A stretch of DNA of 64,000 nt from JAABUE01 sp037440925 (lineage in GTDB: Bacteria > Chloroflexota > Anaerolineae > Anaerolineales > Villigracilaceae), in assembly GCA_037440925.1 (NCBI GenBank), contig JBBITF010000006.1:1-64000 (forward strand). The letters are read 5' to 3'. The notes beneath the pieces are model-generated. The model searched no databases and was not told the origin of the DNA. It was given only the letters and a program-made list of their open reading frames with translations. Both the position numbers and the translations under genes were made by a program. Positions within the stretch are counted from its first letter, which is position 1. Each line of letters opens with the position of its first letter. Below, piece after piece: positions 33,434-40,704 of this stretch.

Positions 33434-34879
33434 ATGTCGAAATTCGATGAGACTCCGATTGTCAAAGACCCGGCAGTAAATGGCGTCTTGCGCCCGCCCA
33501 AACTCCGCGAACACGCTTCGGCAGAGGTGCAGTGTTATCCGAGCAAGCCCAAAGATACTTCGGCCATTGATTTGCCGACCGAATTGGTGCCGGATTGGAA
33601 AGAGCGTGCCATTGCCAGATTGGGCGAGTTGTTGGAAAAGAACCAGGCCTTGCGCGTCTACATGGACATCTGTGTGCGCTGCGGCGCCTGCACCGACAAA
33701 TGCCAGTTCTTCCTGGGGACGGGCGACCCGCAGAACTTCCCGGTGGCGCGCGCGGAACTGCTGCGAAAAGTCTATCGCCGCTACTTTACGCCGGCCGGTC
33801 TCTTCCCAGACCTGGGAGAGGCCGCCGATTTAGACGAAGAGATGCTCCAGAAGTGGTACACCTACTTCTACCAATGCTCCGAATGCCGCCGCTGTTCGGT
33901 CTTTTGCCCGTATGGCATAGATACTGCCGAAATTACCATTGCCGCGCGCGAGATCATGGCCTCGATTGGTGTCTCGACCAAATACATCACGGAAGTTGTG
34001 GCAAAGGTCTATGCTACTGGCAACAATCTGGGCATTCCGCCGGCTGCCTGGAAGGACAACTGCGAATTTCTCGAAGAGGATGTGCAGGCGGATACCGGCC
34101 TGCCTATCCGCTTCCCAGTCGATGAGAAAGGCGCCGAAGTTCTGCTGGTGCCGCCCTCGGCCGATAACTTTGCCAATACTGACACCATGATTGGCTATGG
34201 CAAACTCTTCCATTTCTTGGGCGTCAGTTGGACAACCAGCACCTACTGTAATGAAGGCGGTAACTTTGGCCTGTTCTTGAATTTTGCCAACTTGAAAAAA
34301 GTCAACCGCCGCATTCTGGATGCCGCCCGCGAATTGGGCGTCAAGACCATTATCTGGGGTGAGTGTGGACATGCCTGGCGGGCAGGCATTATGACGCCTT
34401 CGCTCAATGGCCCGATGGATGATTTCGATCCGCCTTATCCGTACCATATTAGCCAGTATATCGTTGACATGCTGCACAAAGGCGCTTTCGAGGGCCACAT
34501 AGACAAGTCGGCCAATGACCAGTATCTTGTCACCTATCATGACCCGTGCAATTCTGCGCGCGCGGGCTACCTCATCGAAGAACCGCGTGAGATCATCCGC
34601 GCCGTTTGTAACCGCTTTGTCGAAATGCCAGAAGGCACCATCCGCGAAAAGACTTTTTGCTGCGGCGCAGGCAACGGCCTGTTGACGGATGAGATTATGC
34701 CCATCCGCATGGCGGGCGGCAAACCGCGCGCCATGGCCGTCAAGCACACCGGCGCCAATTACCTGGCCACTGTATGTGCAATTTGCAAGGCGCAATTGCC
34801 CGAATCCATGCACTATTGGCAGGTGCCGGTCAAGGTGGGTGGCGTGATTGACTTGCTGGCGAACGCTCTCAAATTCTAG
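33434..34879 (+). CDS. dsrK: DsrK, HdrD-like iron-sulfur subunit
   Basis: DsrK, 481 aa, the cytoplasmic subunit thought to reduce the DsrC trisulfide. Two 4Fe-4S motifs are complete: C80-x2-C83-x2-C86-x3-C90, and C148/C151/C154/C158 in QCSECRRCSVFCPYG. The C-terminal half has two CCG-type segments as in heterodisulfide reductase HdrD: YHDPCNSARAGYLIEEPREI, with the following FCCGAGNGLL, and WGECGHAWRAG before it. The domain layout is complete, and the gene directly follows dsrM. It is soluble and should be held at the membrane by DsrM. Confidence 0.95.
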   Translation: MSKFDETPIVKDPAVNGVLRPPKLREHASAEVQCYPSKPKDTSAIDLPTELVPDWKERAIARLGELLEKNQALRVYMDICVRCGACTDKCQFFLGTGDPQNFPVARAELLRKVYRRYFTPAGLFPDLGEAADLDEEMLQKWYTYFYQCSECRRCSVFCPYGIDTAEITIAAREIMASIGVSTKYITEVVAKVYATGNNLGIPPAAWKDNCEFLEEDVQADTGLPIRFPVDEKGAEVLLVPPSADNFANTDTMIGYGKLFHFLGVSWTTSTYCNEGGNFGLFLNFANLKKVNRRILDAARELGVKTIIWGECGHAWRAGIMTPSLNGPMDDFDPPYPYHISQYIVDMLHKGAFEGHIDKSANDQYLVTYHDPCNSARAGYLIEEPREIIRAVCNRFVEMPEGTIREKTFCCGAGNGLLTDEIMPIRMAGGKPRAMAVKHTGANYLATVCAICKAQLPESMHYWQVPVKVGGVIDLLANALKF

Positions 34880-34894
34880 CCCTTGGAGACAGCC

Positions 34895-35197
34895 ATGCGC
34901 AAAGTAGCCTTGTCTCTCGTTGTATTCGGAATTCTGCTCTTGACGGTCCTCTTTTATCCGCGCTATGTGGAGAAACCCGTCAAGGACGGTGAAGGGCCGT
35001 TGGCGATTTACCTTGACCCCAGCCTGCCGGCGCCTGAATATCACAGCCCCTTAGACTGGTGGAAACGGAATCACAAGACGATCGTCAATCGCGGCGACCT
35101 GGACAGGCGCGATTGCCTGCAATGCCATGACCCGGCCACCTCTTGCAACAATTGTCACGCTTATGTGGGCGCGGCTGAGATTGTCGTTGCCCCCTAA
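34895..35197 (+). CDS. dsrJ: DsrJ-like periplasmic dihaem cytochrome c
   Basis: A 100-aa membrane-anchored cytochrome. Residues 4-21 form an uncleaved or signal-anchor helix, and two heme c motifs follow: CLQCH at 74-78 and CNNCH at 84-88. The position after dsrMK, the N-terminal anchor and the SPLDWWKRNHK segment before the hemes suit DsrJ. Known DsrJ proteins carry three hemes, one with an unusual His/Cys ligand; here one CxxCH is missing. ATG 34895 with GGAG 6 bases upstream is preferred to the TTG at 34883. The symbol rests on position and size, so a different dihaem protein is possible. Confidence 0.72.
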   Translation: MRKVALSLVVFGILLLTVLFYPRYVEKPVKDGEGPLAIYLDPSLPAPEYHSPLDWWKRNHKTIVNRGDLDRRDCLQCHDPATSCNNCHAYVGAAEIVVAP

Positions 35198-35659
35198 ATG
35201 GTGAGCGCTATGACGGATACTTCTGTTTCCTCTCCTAAACCTTCCATTTTCTCCCGCCGCCGCCAGTTTATTCAACTGGGCTTCTTGACGGTGGCAGCCG
35301 CCTGGCTGGGAACATGGCTGCAAGCGCGTCTCTTCCCGGCCGCCAGCGCCAGCCAGGAAGCTGCGCCGGTCTCTTTTCCATTGAGCGACTTGCCGGTTGG
35401 CGGAGCCAAAGCCATTACGTATGGCGGCATTCCTGTATTGGTATTGCGCACCCCGCAGAGTCTCCGCGCCTTCTCGTTGATTTGCACGCACCTGGGCTGT
35501 ATTGTGGAATGGCAAGATAACAAGAAGGAATTTTATTGCCCTTGTCACGATGGCCGCTATGATGAATTTGGCGATGTGTTGGCCGGCCCCCCGCCCATTC
35601 CGTTGGAGCAATTTGCCGTGCGCATCGAGGGCGAACAAGTCATCGTCGGCGAGGCTTGA
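35198..35659 (+). CDS. Rieske iron-sulfur protein with Tat signal
   Basis: A 153-aa Rieske protein. The N-terminus has a twin-arginine motif (SRRRQFIQLGF, residues 19-29) and a hydrophobic helix, so it is exported folded and probably stays anchored. The cluster motifs are C96-T-H98-L-G-C101 and C114-P-C116-H117, giving the two cysteine and two histidine ligands and the disulfide pair. This is a high-potential 2Fe-2S carrier of the type found in quinol-oxidising bc complexes. It starts at the base after the upstream stop codon. A Rieske protein is not part of the known Dsr membrane complex, so its presence inside this operon is unusual. Confidence 0.92.
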   Translation: MVSAMTDTSVSSPKPSIFSRRRQFIQLGFLTVAAAWLGTWLQARLFPAASASQEAAPVSFPLSDLPVGGAKAITYGGIPVLVLRTPQSLRAFSLICTHLGCIVEWQDNKKEFYCPCHDGRYDEFGDVLAGPPPIPLEQFAVRIEGEQVIVGEA

Positions 35660-35674
35660 GGCAGGAGAATGAAC

Positions 35675-36049
35675 ATGAAACGTTTTCTAATTTTCTTCGG
35701 TTCACTGCTTGTGACTGTGGCGTTGCTGTTGGCCCTCTTGCCCGCTGCTACGGCCCAAGCCCTTCCCGAATATTCAGCGCAGACCGGGGAACCCTGCGCC
35801 TCTTGTCACATCAGCCCCTCGGGCGGCGGCCCCCGCGGCCCGCGCGGGCAGGCCTGGGTAGCCTCCGGCAAACCCGGCGCCGTGCCGGATACGCTCCAGG
35901 CGCTCGAATTGCTGGGCGTCGAATTGAGCGTGGATCCGGCCTATTTTACGGCAACAGGTTTCGAGGTCCAGGAACCGGAAGCGCTGCAGGTCGCTCCGGC
36001 CCAGAGCGTGCGCTTGTACCGTTGGTTGAGTCAATATGATGGCAATTAG
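35675..36049 (+). CDS. monohaem c-type cytochrome, exported
   Basis: A 124-aa protein with a Sec signal peptide (residues about 3-26 ending ATAQA) and one heme c motif, CASCH, in QTGEPCASCHISPSGGGPRG. The Gly/Pro-rich stretch after the heme and the C-terminal alpha region are not from a family I recognise. It is probably periplasmic and carries electrons between the Rieske or molybdopterin subunits and other cytochromes. ATG 35675 with AGGAG 7 bases upstream was chosen over ATG 35669. It is 31 bases before the molybdopterin-family gene. Confidence 0.8.
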   Translation: MKRFLIFFGSLLVTVALLLALLPAATAQALPEYSAQTGEPCASCHISPSGGGPRGPRGQAWVASGKPGAVPDTLQALELLGVELSVDPAYFTATGFEVQEPEALQVAPAQSVRLYRWLSQYDGN

Positions 36050-36080
36050 TCGTCGTGCGTTGATCGGTAAAGGATAGCCT

Positions 36081-38450
36081 ATGGAAAACTTCCCCTCTCA
36101 GACTCCTCCCTCAGAACTTTCCCGTCGTGATTTCATCAAATTTGGCGCCGCTGCCGCCATCGCCGGCGTTGGACTGAACGCTTTGCAGCCAGCGCAGCAG
36201 GCTACCTCGGTGCAAGCGGCGGTGGGTGAAGAGACGATTGTTAAAACGACATGCGCCTTGTGCCCCTCAGGCTGCGGCCTGGATGTGCGCGTGGTGAACG
36301 GCAAGGCGGTGAAAGTGGAAGGCAACCCGCTGCACCCGCTCAACCAGGGCGTATGCTGCCTGCGGGGACAGACCTCGTTGGAGGTGCTGTATAGCCCAGA
36401 GCGCATCCAACGCCCGCGCGTCCAGATGGGCGAGCGCGGTTCGGGCGATTGGAAAGAAATCTCGTGGGACGAGGCGCTTGAACTGGCGGCTGGCAAACTC
36501 GGTGAACTGCGCGCCGCTGGAAAGCCTCATAGCGTTGCGCTCATGCATGGCGAACTGCGCGGGCAAATGCGCCAGACGGTGCAGCGTTTCATGCGCGCCT
36601 ATGGCTCGCCGAATGTCATTTCGCGCGAGAGTTTGGGCGAAGGCGCGGCCCGTATGGCTTTATGGCTTTCACAAGGCGTAAACGCGCTGCCGGTCTACGA
36701 CATCAACAACGCCAATTATGTGTTGACCTTTGGGGGCAACCTGCTCGAATCCAGCCGCAACTTGATTGGCTATCTGGGCGCGACGGCTTTCATGCGGCGC
36801 GGACGCCCACAGCGCGGCAAACTGGTGGCCGTCCACCCGCGCCTTTCTCTGACCGGCATCAAGGCCGACGAGTGGGTGCCAATCCGCCCTGGCACGTATG
36901 GCGCGCTGGCTTTGGGCATGGCCAATGTCATCATCAACAGCAAACTATATGACGAAGCCTTCGTGCGCGACTTTACCTTTGGCTTCGAGGATTTCGAGGA
37001 CGCCGAGGGGACGTTGCACAAAGGCTTCAAGTCGCTGGTGTTGGAAACCTATACCCTCGAGCGCGTCTCGGCTATTACGGGCGTCTCTACCGATAAGATT
37101 GCCCGCATTGCGGGCGAATTTGCCACCAACCGCCCGGCGGTCGCCATGCTGCCCACCGAGGCGGGCGAACTCTCTAGCGGCAATGCGCTGTACACGGCGC
37201 TGGCCGTCCATGCCTTGAATGCCCTGGTTGGCTCGATAGACGTCAAGGGCGGCGTCCTCTTGCAGCGCTTCCCTAAATTGGCCGACTGGCCTGACTACAC
37301 CCTCGATGCGACAGCCCGCCTGGGAGAAAGCCGCGAGCGCATAGACGGGGCCGGCTCCCAATTCCCCTTGGCGCTATCGGCCTATCAGAATGTGCCAGAG
37401 CGCATCCTGGAGGGCAAGCCTTACCCCATCGAGGCCCTCTTCTTGCTGAACGCCAACCCGCTCTACGACCTGCCCAATGGCGGGCGTACCCTGGAAGCCT
37501 TGCAAAAAGTACCTTTTGTGGTCAGTTTTGCCTCCACCCTCGACGAAAGCGCGGCCTATGCCGACCTGATTTTGCCGGCCAGCACCTTCCTAGAAGTGTG
37601 GGGCGACGATTACCTGGAAGGCACGGGCTATGCGGGCATCTCCCTGCGCCAGCCGGCTGTTGCGCCGCTCCACGATACGCGCAATCCCGGCGACGTGCTG
37701 CTCGACCTGGCGCACCGCATCGGAGGTAATCTGGCAAAAGCCTTCCCCTGGGAAACCTACCAAGACCTGATCATGCAGCGCCTGTCTACCCTGGATTGGG
37801 AGAAATTGCAGGCCAACGGCAACTGGTCCGAACTGGTCTATTTCAACGCCCAACCCGGCAGCCCCGCCTGGAGCGAGGTGGTCGGACGTGACCGCTTGAA
37901 CGCTCCCAAAGATGGACGCTTCGACTTCTTCTCGCGCGAACTCTTCGCCCTGCTCGCTTCGGACTCGGACTTGGCCTGCTTGCCCCACTTCGAGATTCCC
38001 CCCGCCCTGGCCGACACTGCCGAGGGCGCCCTCGACTATCCTTTCCTGCTGGTCGTACAGCCGCTCATCACCCAGTCGCAGCAATGGCAAGGCATCGTCC
38101 CCACCTTGCAGGAGAGTTACGGCTTGCAAGGGCATGTCAAGTGGGACAGTTGGGTAGAAATCAGCCAGAAGGCAGCCGAAGCCCTCCACCTCGAGGATGG
38201 GCAGCGCGTGTGGGTAGAATCGCCGCTCGACCGCGTGCAGGCCACCGTTAGGGTATATGCTGGCATCTGGCCGAATGCCGTCTTCCTGCCGCCTGGACAG
38301 GGCCATCACACCTTTGTGCGCTGGGGCCGCAAATCTGAGCAGAACATGGTCGTCGGCGCCAACCCGAATGTTCTGAGTTTGTTTACGAGCGAGCCGTTGA
38401 GCGGACTGGCCGTAGCCGGCCCCACCCGCGTCCGTATTTATCCGGTTTGA
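36081..38450 (+). CDS. molybdopterin oxidoreductase family subunit with Tat signal
   Basis: A 789-aa protein of the complex iron-sulfur molybdoenzyme family (PsrA/PhsA, QrcB and relatives). A Tat motif, SRRDFIKFGAAAA, begins at residue 14. An N-terminal 4Fe-4S site has C58, C61, C65 and C92 or C93. The pterin-binding domains follow, with GGNLLESSRNLIGYLG, KLVAVHPRLSLTG and ADEWVPIRPGTYGALALGM, and the C-terminal barrel has DGQRVWVESPLDRVQATVRVY. Where the family's Mo-ligating Cys, Ser or Sec is expected, the sequence reads RESLGEGAAR with glycine at about residue 186. So it may lack catalytic Mo chemistry and act as an electron-transfer subunit like QrcB. Periplasmic, with the ferredoxin and NrfD genes directly downstream. 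Confidence 0.85.
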   Translation: MENFPSQTPPSELSRRDFIKFGAAAAIAGVGLNALQPAQQATSVQAAVGEETIVKTTCALCPSGCGLDVRVVNGKAVKVEGNPLHPLNQGVCCLRGQTSLEVLYSPERIQRPRVQMGERGSGDWKEISWDEALELAAGKLGELRAAGKPHSVALMHGELRGQMRQTVQRFMRAYGSPNVISRESLGEGAARMALWLSQGVNALPVYDINNANYVLTFGGNLLESSRNLIGYLGATAFMRRGRPQRGKLVAVHPRLSLTGIKADEWVPIRPGTYGALALGMANVIINSKLYDEAFVRDFTFGFEDFEDAEGTLHKGFKSLVLETYTLERVSAITGVSTDKIARIAGEFATNRPAVAMLPTEAGELSSGNALYTALAVHALNALVGSIDVKGGVLLQRFPKLADWPDYTLDATARLGESRERIDGAGSQFPLALSAYQNVPERILEGKPYPIEALFLLNANPLYDLPNGGRTLEALQKVPFVVSFASTLDESAAYADLILPASTFLEVWGDDYLEGTGYAGISLRQPAVAPLHDTRNPGDVLLDLAHRIGGNLAKAFPWETYQDLIMQRLSTLDWEKLQANGNWSELVYFNAQPGSPAWSEVVGRDRLNAPKDGRFDFFSRELFALLASDSDLACLPHFEIPPALADTAEGALDYPFLLVVQPLITQSQQWQGIVPTLQESYGLQGHVKWDSWVEISQKAAEALHLEDGQRVWVESPLDRVQATVRVYAGIWPNAVFLPPGQGHHTFVRWGRKSEQNMVVGANPNVLSLFTSEPLSGLAVAGPTRVRIYPV

Positions 38451-38477
38451 TTGGAATTTTATATTTGGAGGTAGAAC

Positions 38478-39164
38478 ATGCCCCGCTGGGGAATGGTCAT
38501 TGACCTGGACAAATGCTTTGCCTGCCAGAGCTGCACCGCAGCCTGCCGCATGGAAAACAACACGCCTGTGGCCGGAAAGAACCAGGCCGATATGGGGCGC
38601 GCCATCCTGTGGAACGAGGTCTTGCCGTTCATAGAAGGCGAGTATCCCAATATCCACACCACCATGTTGCCGCGCCCGTGTATGCACTGCGACAACCCAC
38701 CCTGCGTTAAAGTCTGCCCGGTGCAGGCGACTTACAAAAACGAAGAAGGCATCGTGCTGGTGAACTACGATCGCTGTATTGGCTGCCGCATGTGCACTGT
38801 GGCTTGCCCTTATGCCGTGCGTTACTTCAACTGGTACCCCCCCGAATGGCCCGAGGAACTGAAAGCGCACTTGAATCCAGAACCGGAAGTGCAGCCTCGT
38901 CCTAAAGGCGTGGTCGAAAAATGTACCTTCTGCTTCCAGCGTTTGCGCAAAGCGCGTGAAGAAGCCGATGCAGAAGGTCGTCCTTTCAACGCCACTGACT
39001 ACACCCCTGCCTGCGTGCAAACCTGCACCGGCCACGCCCGCTACTTTGGCGACCTGGATGACCCGAACAGCCTGGTCTCTAAACTGGCGCATAGCCCGCG
39101 CGCCTTCCGTATGTTCGAAGAACTTGGCACACAGCCCAAAGTCTATTACTTGAAGCAAGGGTGA
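38478..39164 (+). CDS. four-cluster ferredoxin subunit (PsrB/DmsB type)
   Basis: A 228-aa iron-sulfur protein with motifs for four 4Fe-4S clusters: CFACQSCTAACRM, CMHCDNPPCVKVCP, CIGCRMCTVACP and CTFCFQRLRKA with its later partner CVQTCTG. This is the electron-wire subunit of molybdoenzyme complexes. It has no signal of its own, so export with the Tat-bearing upstream subunit is expected. TGGAGG lies before the ATG. It is followed 4 bases later by the NrfD gene. In a standard locus DsrO, which has its own Tat signal, would sit here. Confidence 0.92.
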   Translation: MPRWGMVIDLDKCFACQSCTAACRMENNTPVAGKNQADMGRAILWNEVLPFIEGEYPNIHTTMLPRPCMHCDNPPCVKVCPVQATYKNEEGIVLVNYDRCIGCRMCTVACPYAVRYFNWYPPEWPEELKAHLNPEPEVQPRPKGVVEKCTFCFQRLRKAREEADAEGRPFNATDYTPACVQTCTGHARYFGDLDDPNSLVSKLAHSPRAFRMFEELGTQPKVYYLKQG

Positions 39165-39168
39165 TGAT

Positions 39169-40497
39169 ATGGAACCCAAGAATCAAAACGTACAGCAAAT
39201 CCTTGCTCCCGTGCGCCGCGTTTCGGCTGGCGATTACCTGCTGTGGGGCGTCTTGCTTGCCTTGTTGTTGACCGGCCTGGGCGCCTGGACGTGGCAATTC
39301 ATCGAGGGCTTGGGCATCACCGGCATGAACCGCCCGGTCTATTGGGGCGTATACATTACCAACTTCGTTTTCTTCATCGGCCTGGCGCATTCCGGCACCT
39401 TCATCTCGGCCATCTTGCGCATCGCCGGGCAGAGTTGGCGCGCCCCGCTCACCCGCGCTGCCGAAGCCATCACGCTTTTCAGCCTGCCCTTCGGTGCTGG
39501 CTCCATCATTATTGATATGGGGCACCCCGAGCGCATCCTCAATGTCATTTTCTATGGACGTTACCAGTCGCCCATCCTGTGGGATGTGACAGCCGTCAGC
39601 CTGTATATGCTCTCCAGCATCATCTTCTTCTACTTCTCGCTCATCCCCGACATTGCGATTTGCCGCGACCGCCTCACCGACGCTCCGCGCTGGCAGCGCC
39701 GCATGTACCAAATCCTGGCTCTGGGTTGGAAGCACCATCCTGAGCAATATCGCCGTCTGGAAAAAGTGCTGGATGGTATGGCCGTTTTCATGACCATGTT
39801 GGTCGTCACCGTTCACACTGTGGTTTCCTGGCTGTTTGGCATGACCGTCCAACCTGGCTGGCATACCGCCTTGATCGGGCCGTTCTTCCTGTTGGGCGCC
39901 ATCCTATCGGGAACGGCGGCGGTGGTGATCACCTTGGCCATCCTGCGCAAGGTCTATCATCTGGAAAATGTCTTGCATGTCGGCCTGTTCAACTCTTTGC
40001 GCAAACTGTTGATTACCTTTGTCCTGGGCTGGCTGTACATGATGATCGCCGAGCATCTCACCATTGGTTATAGCAGCATGACCGAAGAGATGGTCGTCCT
40101 CAACGACAAATTCAGCGGCACCTTCTCGTTGATTTTCTGGAGCATGGCTACCTTCGTGTTTGGTCTTCCTTTGCTCATCTTCCTCTTCAAAGGCAAGAAC
40201 AATATCGGTTGGATGGTGTTTGCCTGTGTCCTCATCAATATTGGCATGTGGCTGGAGCGTTACATTGTCATCATCCCTACCGAGGTTAGCCCGCGCATGT
40301 TGCATGTCATGGGACAGGGACACTACCTCCCCCAACTGCCTGAAATCCTCATCACGATTGCCTGTTTCGCTGGCCTCATCCTGCTCTACGCGGTCTTTAC
40401 TCGTTTCTTCCCCATTGTTCCCATCTGGGAGACGGCTCAGGAACTGCCCGGCCACGCGCATTCTCAGCCGGCTCCGGCAGCCGCAGCCAGCGATTAG
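39169..40497 (+). CDS. NrfD/PsrC-like membrane quinone-interacting subunit
   Basis: A 442-aa integral membrane protein with about nine or ten helices, of the NrfD/PsrC family. Recognisable elements are NFVFFIGLAHSGTFISAILRI in the second to third helix region and the GAGSIIIDMGHPERIL loop. WERYIVIIPTEVSPR near the C-terminus is typical of the long ActC/PsrC branch. Such subunits exchange electrons or protons with menaquinone and bind the ferredoxin subunit. It replaces DsrP in this locus. The C-terminal tail is Pro/Ala-rich. It follows the ferredoxin gene by 4 bases. Confidence 0.92.
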   Translation: MEPKNQNVQQILAPVRRVSAGDYLLWGVLLALLLTGLGAWTWQFIEGLGITGMNRPVYWGVYITNFVFFIGLAHSGTFISAILRIAGQSWRAPLTRAAEAITLFSLPFGAGSIIIDMGHPERILNVIFYGRYQSPILWDVTAVSLYMLSSIIFFYFSLIPDIAICRDRLTDAPRWQRRMYQILALGWKHHPEQYRRLEKVLDGMAVFMTMLVVTVHTVVSWLFGMTVQPGWHTALIGPFFLLGAILSGTAAVVITLAILRKVYHLENVLHVGLFNSLRKLLITFVLGWLYMMIAEHLTIGYSSMTEEMVVLNDKFSGTFSLIFWSMATFVFGLPLLIFLFKGKNNIGWMVFACVLINIGMWLERYIVIIPTEVSPRMLHVMGQGHYLPQLPEILITIACFAGLILLYAVFTRFFPIVPIWETAQELPGHAHSQPAPAAAASD

Positions 40498-40515
40498 CCC
40501 CTTCAGGAGGTTGAC

Positions 40516-40704
40516 ATGAACATTGGCGGTTTGGTTCACGCATATTTCGACAATGCCGGCCCGGGCGGAGTCTTTGTCTTGCTGGTTGTCGGCGTTGCCT
40601 GCACTACCTACTACCTCCTGGCCCGCTGGTTCGTAGCCGGCGGTAGAACAGAGAGCCAGGCAGTTCCTTCTACCGATGAACAACCTGTGAGCATGGACGA
40701 ATGA
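40516..40704 (+). CDS. 62-aa single-span membrane protein
   Basis: A short protein with one hydrophobic helix (residues 17-36, GGVFVLLVVGVACTTYYLLA) and an acidic, Ser/Pro-rich C-terminal tail. CAGGAGG precedes the ATG. Its stop overlaps the start of the next gene by four bases, so it is translationally coupled to the large monohaem protein. It is probably a small accessory subunit of the membrane complex. No family was recognised. Confidence 0.7.
   Translation: MNIGGLVHAYFDNAGPGGVFVLLVVGVACTTYYLLARWFVAGGRTESQAVPSTDEQPVSMDE

Noticed and set aside
37590..39179. 529-codon open frame antisense to the molybdopterin and ferredoxin genes
   Set aside because: It spans two well-supported genes on the other strand and shows no domain.
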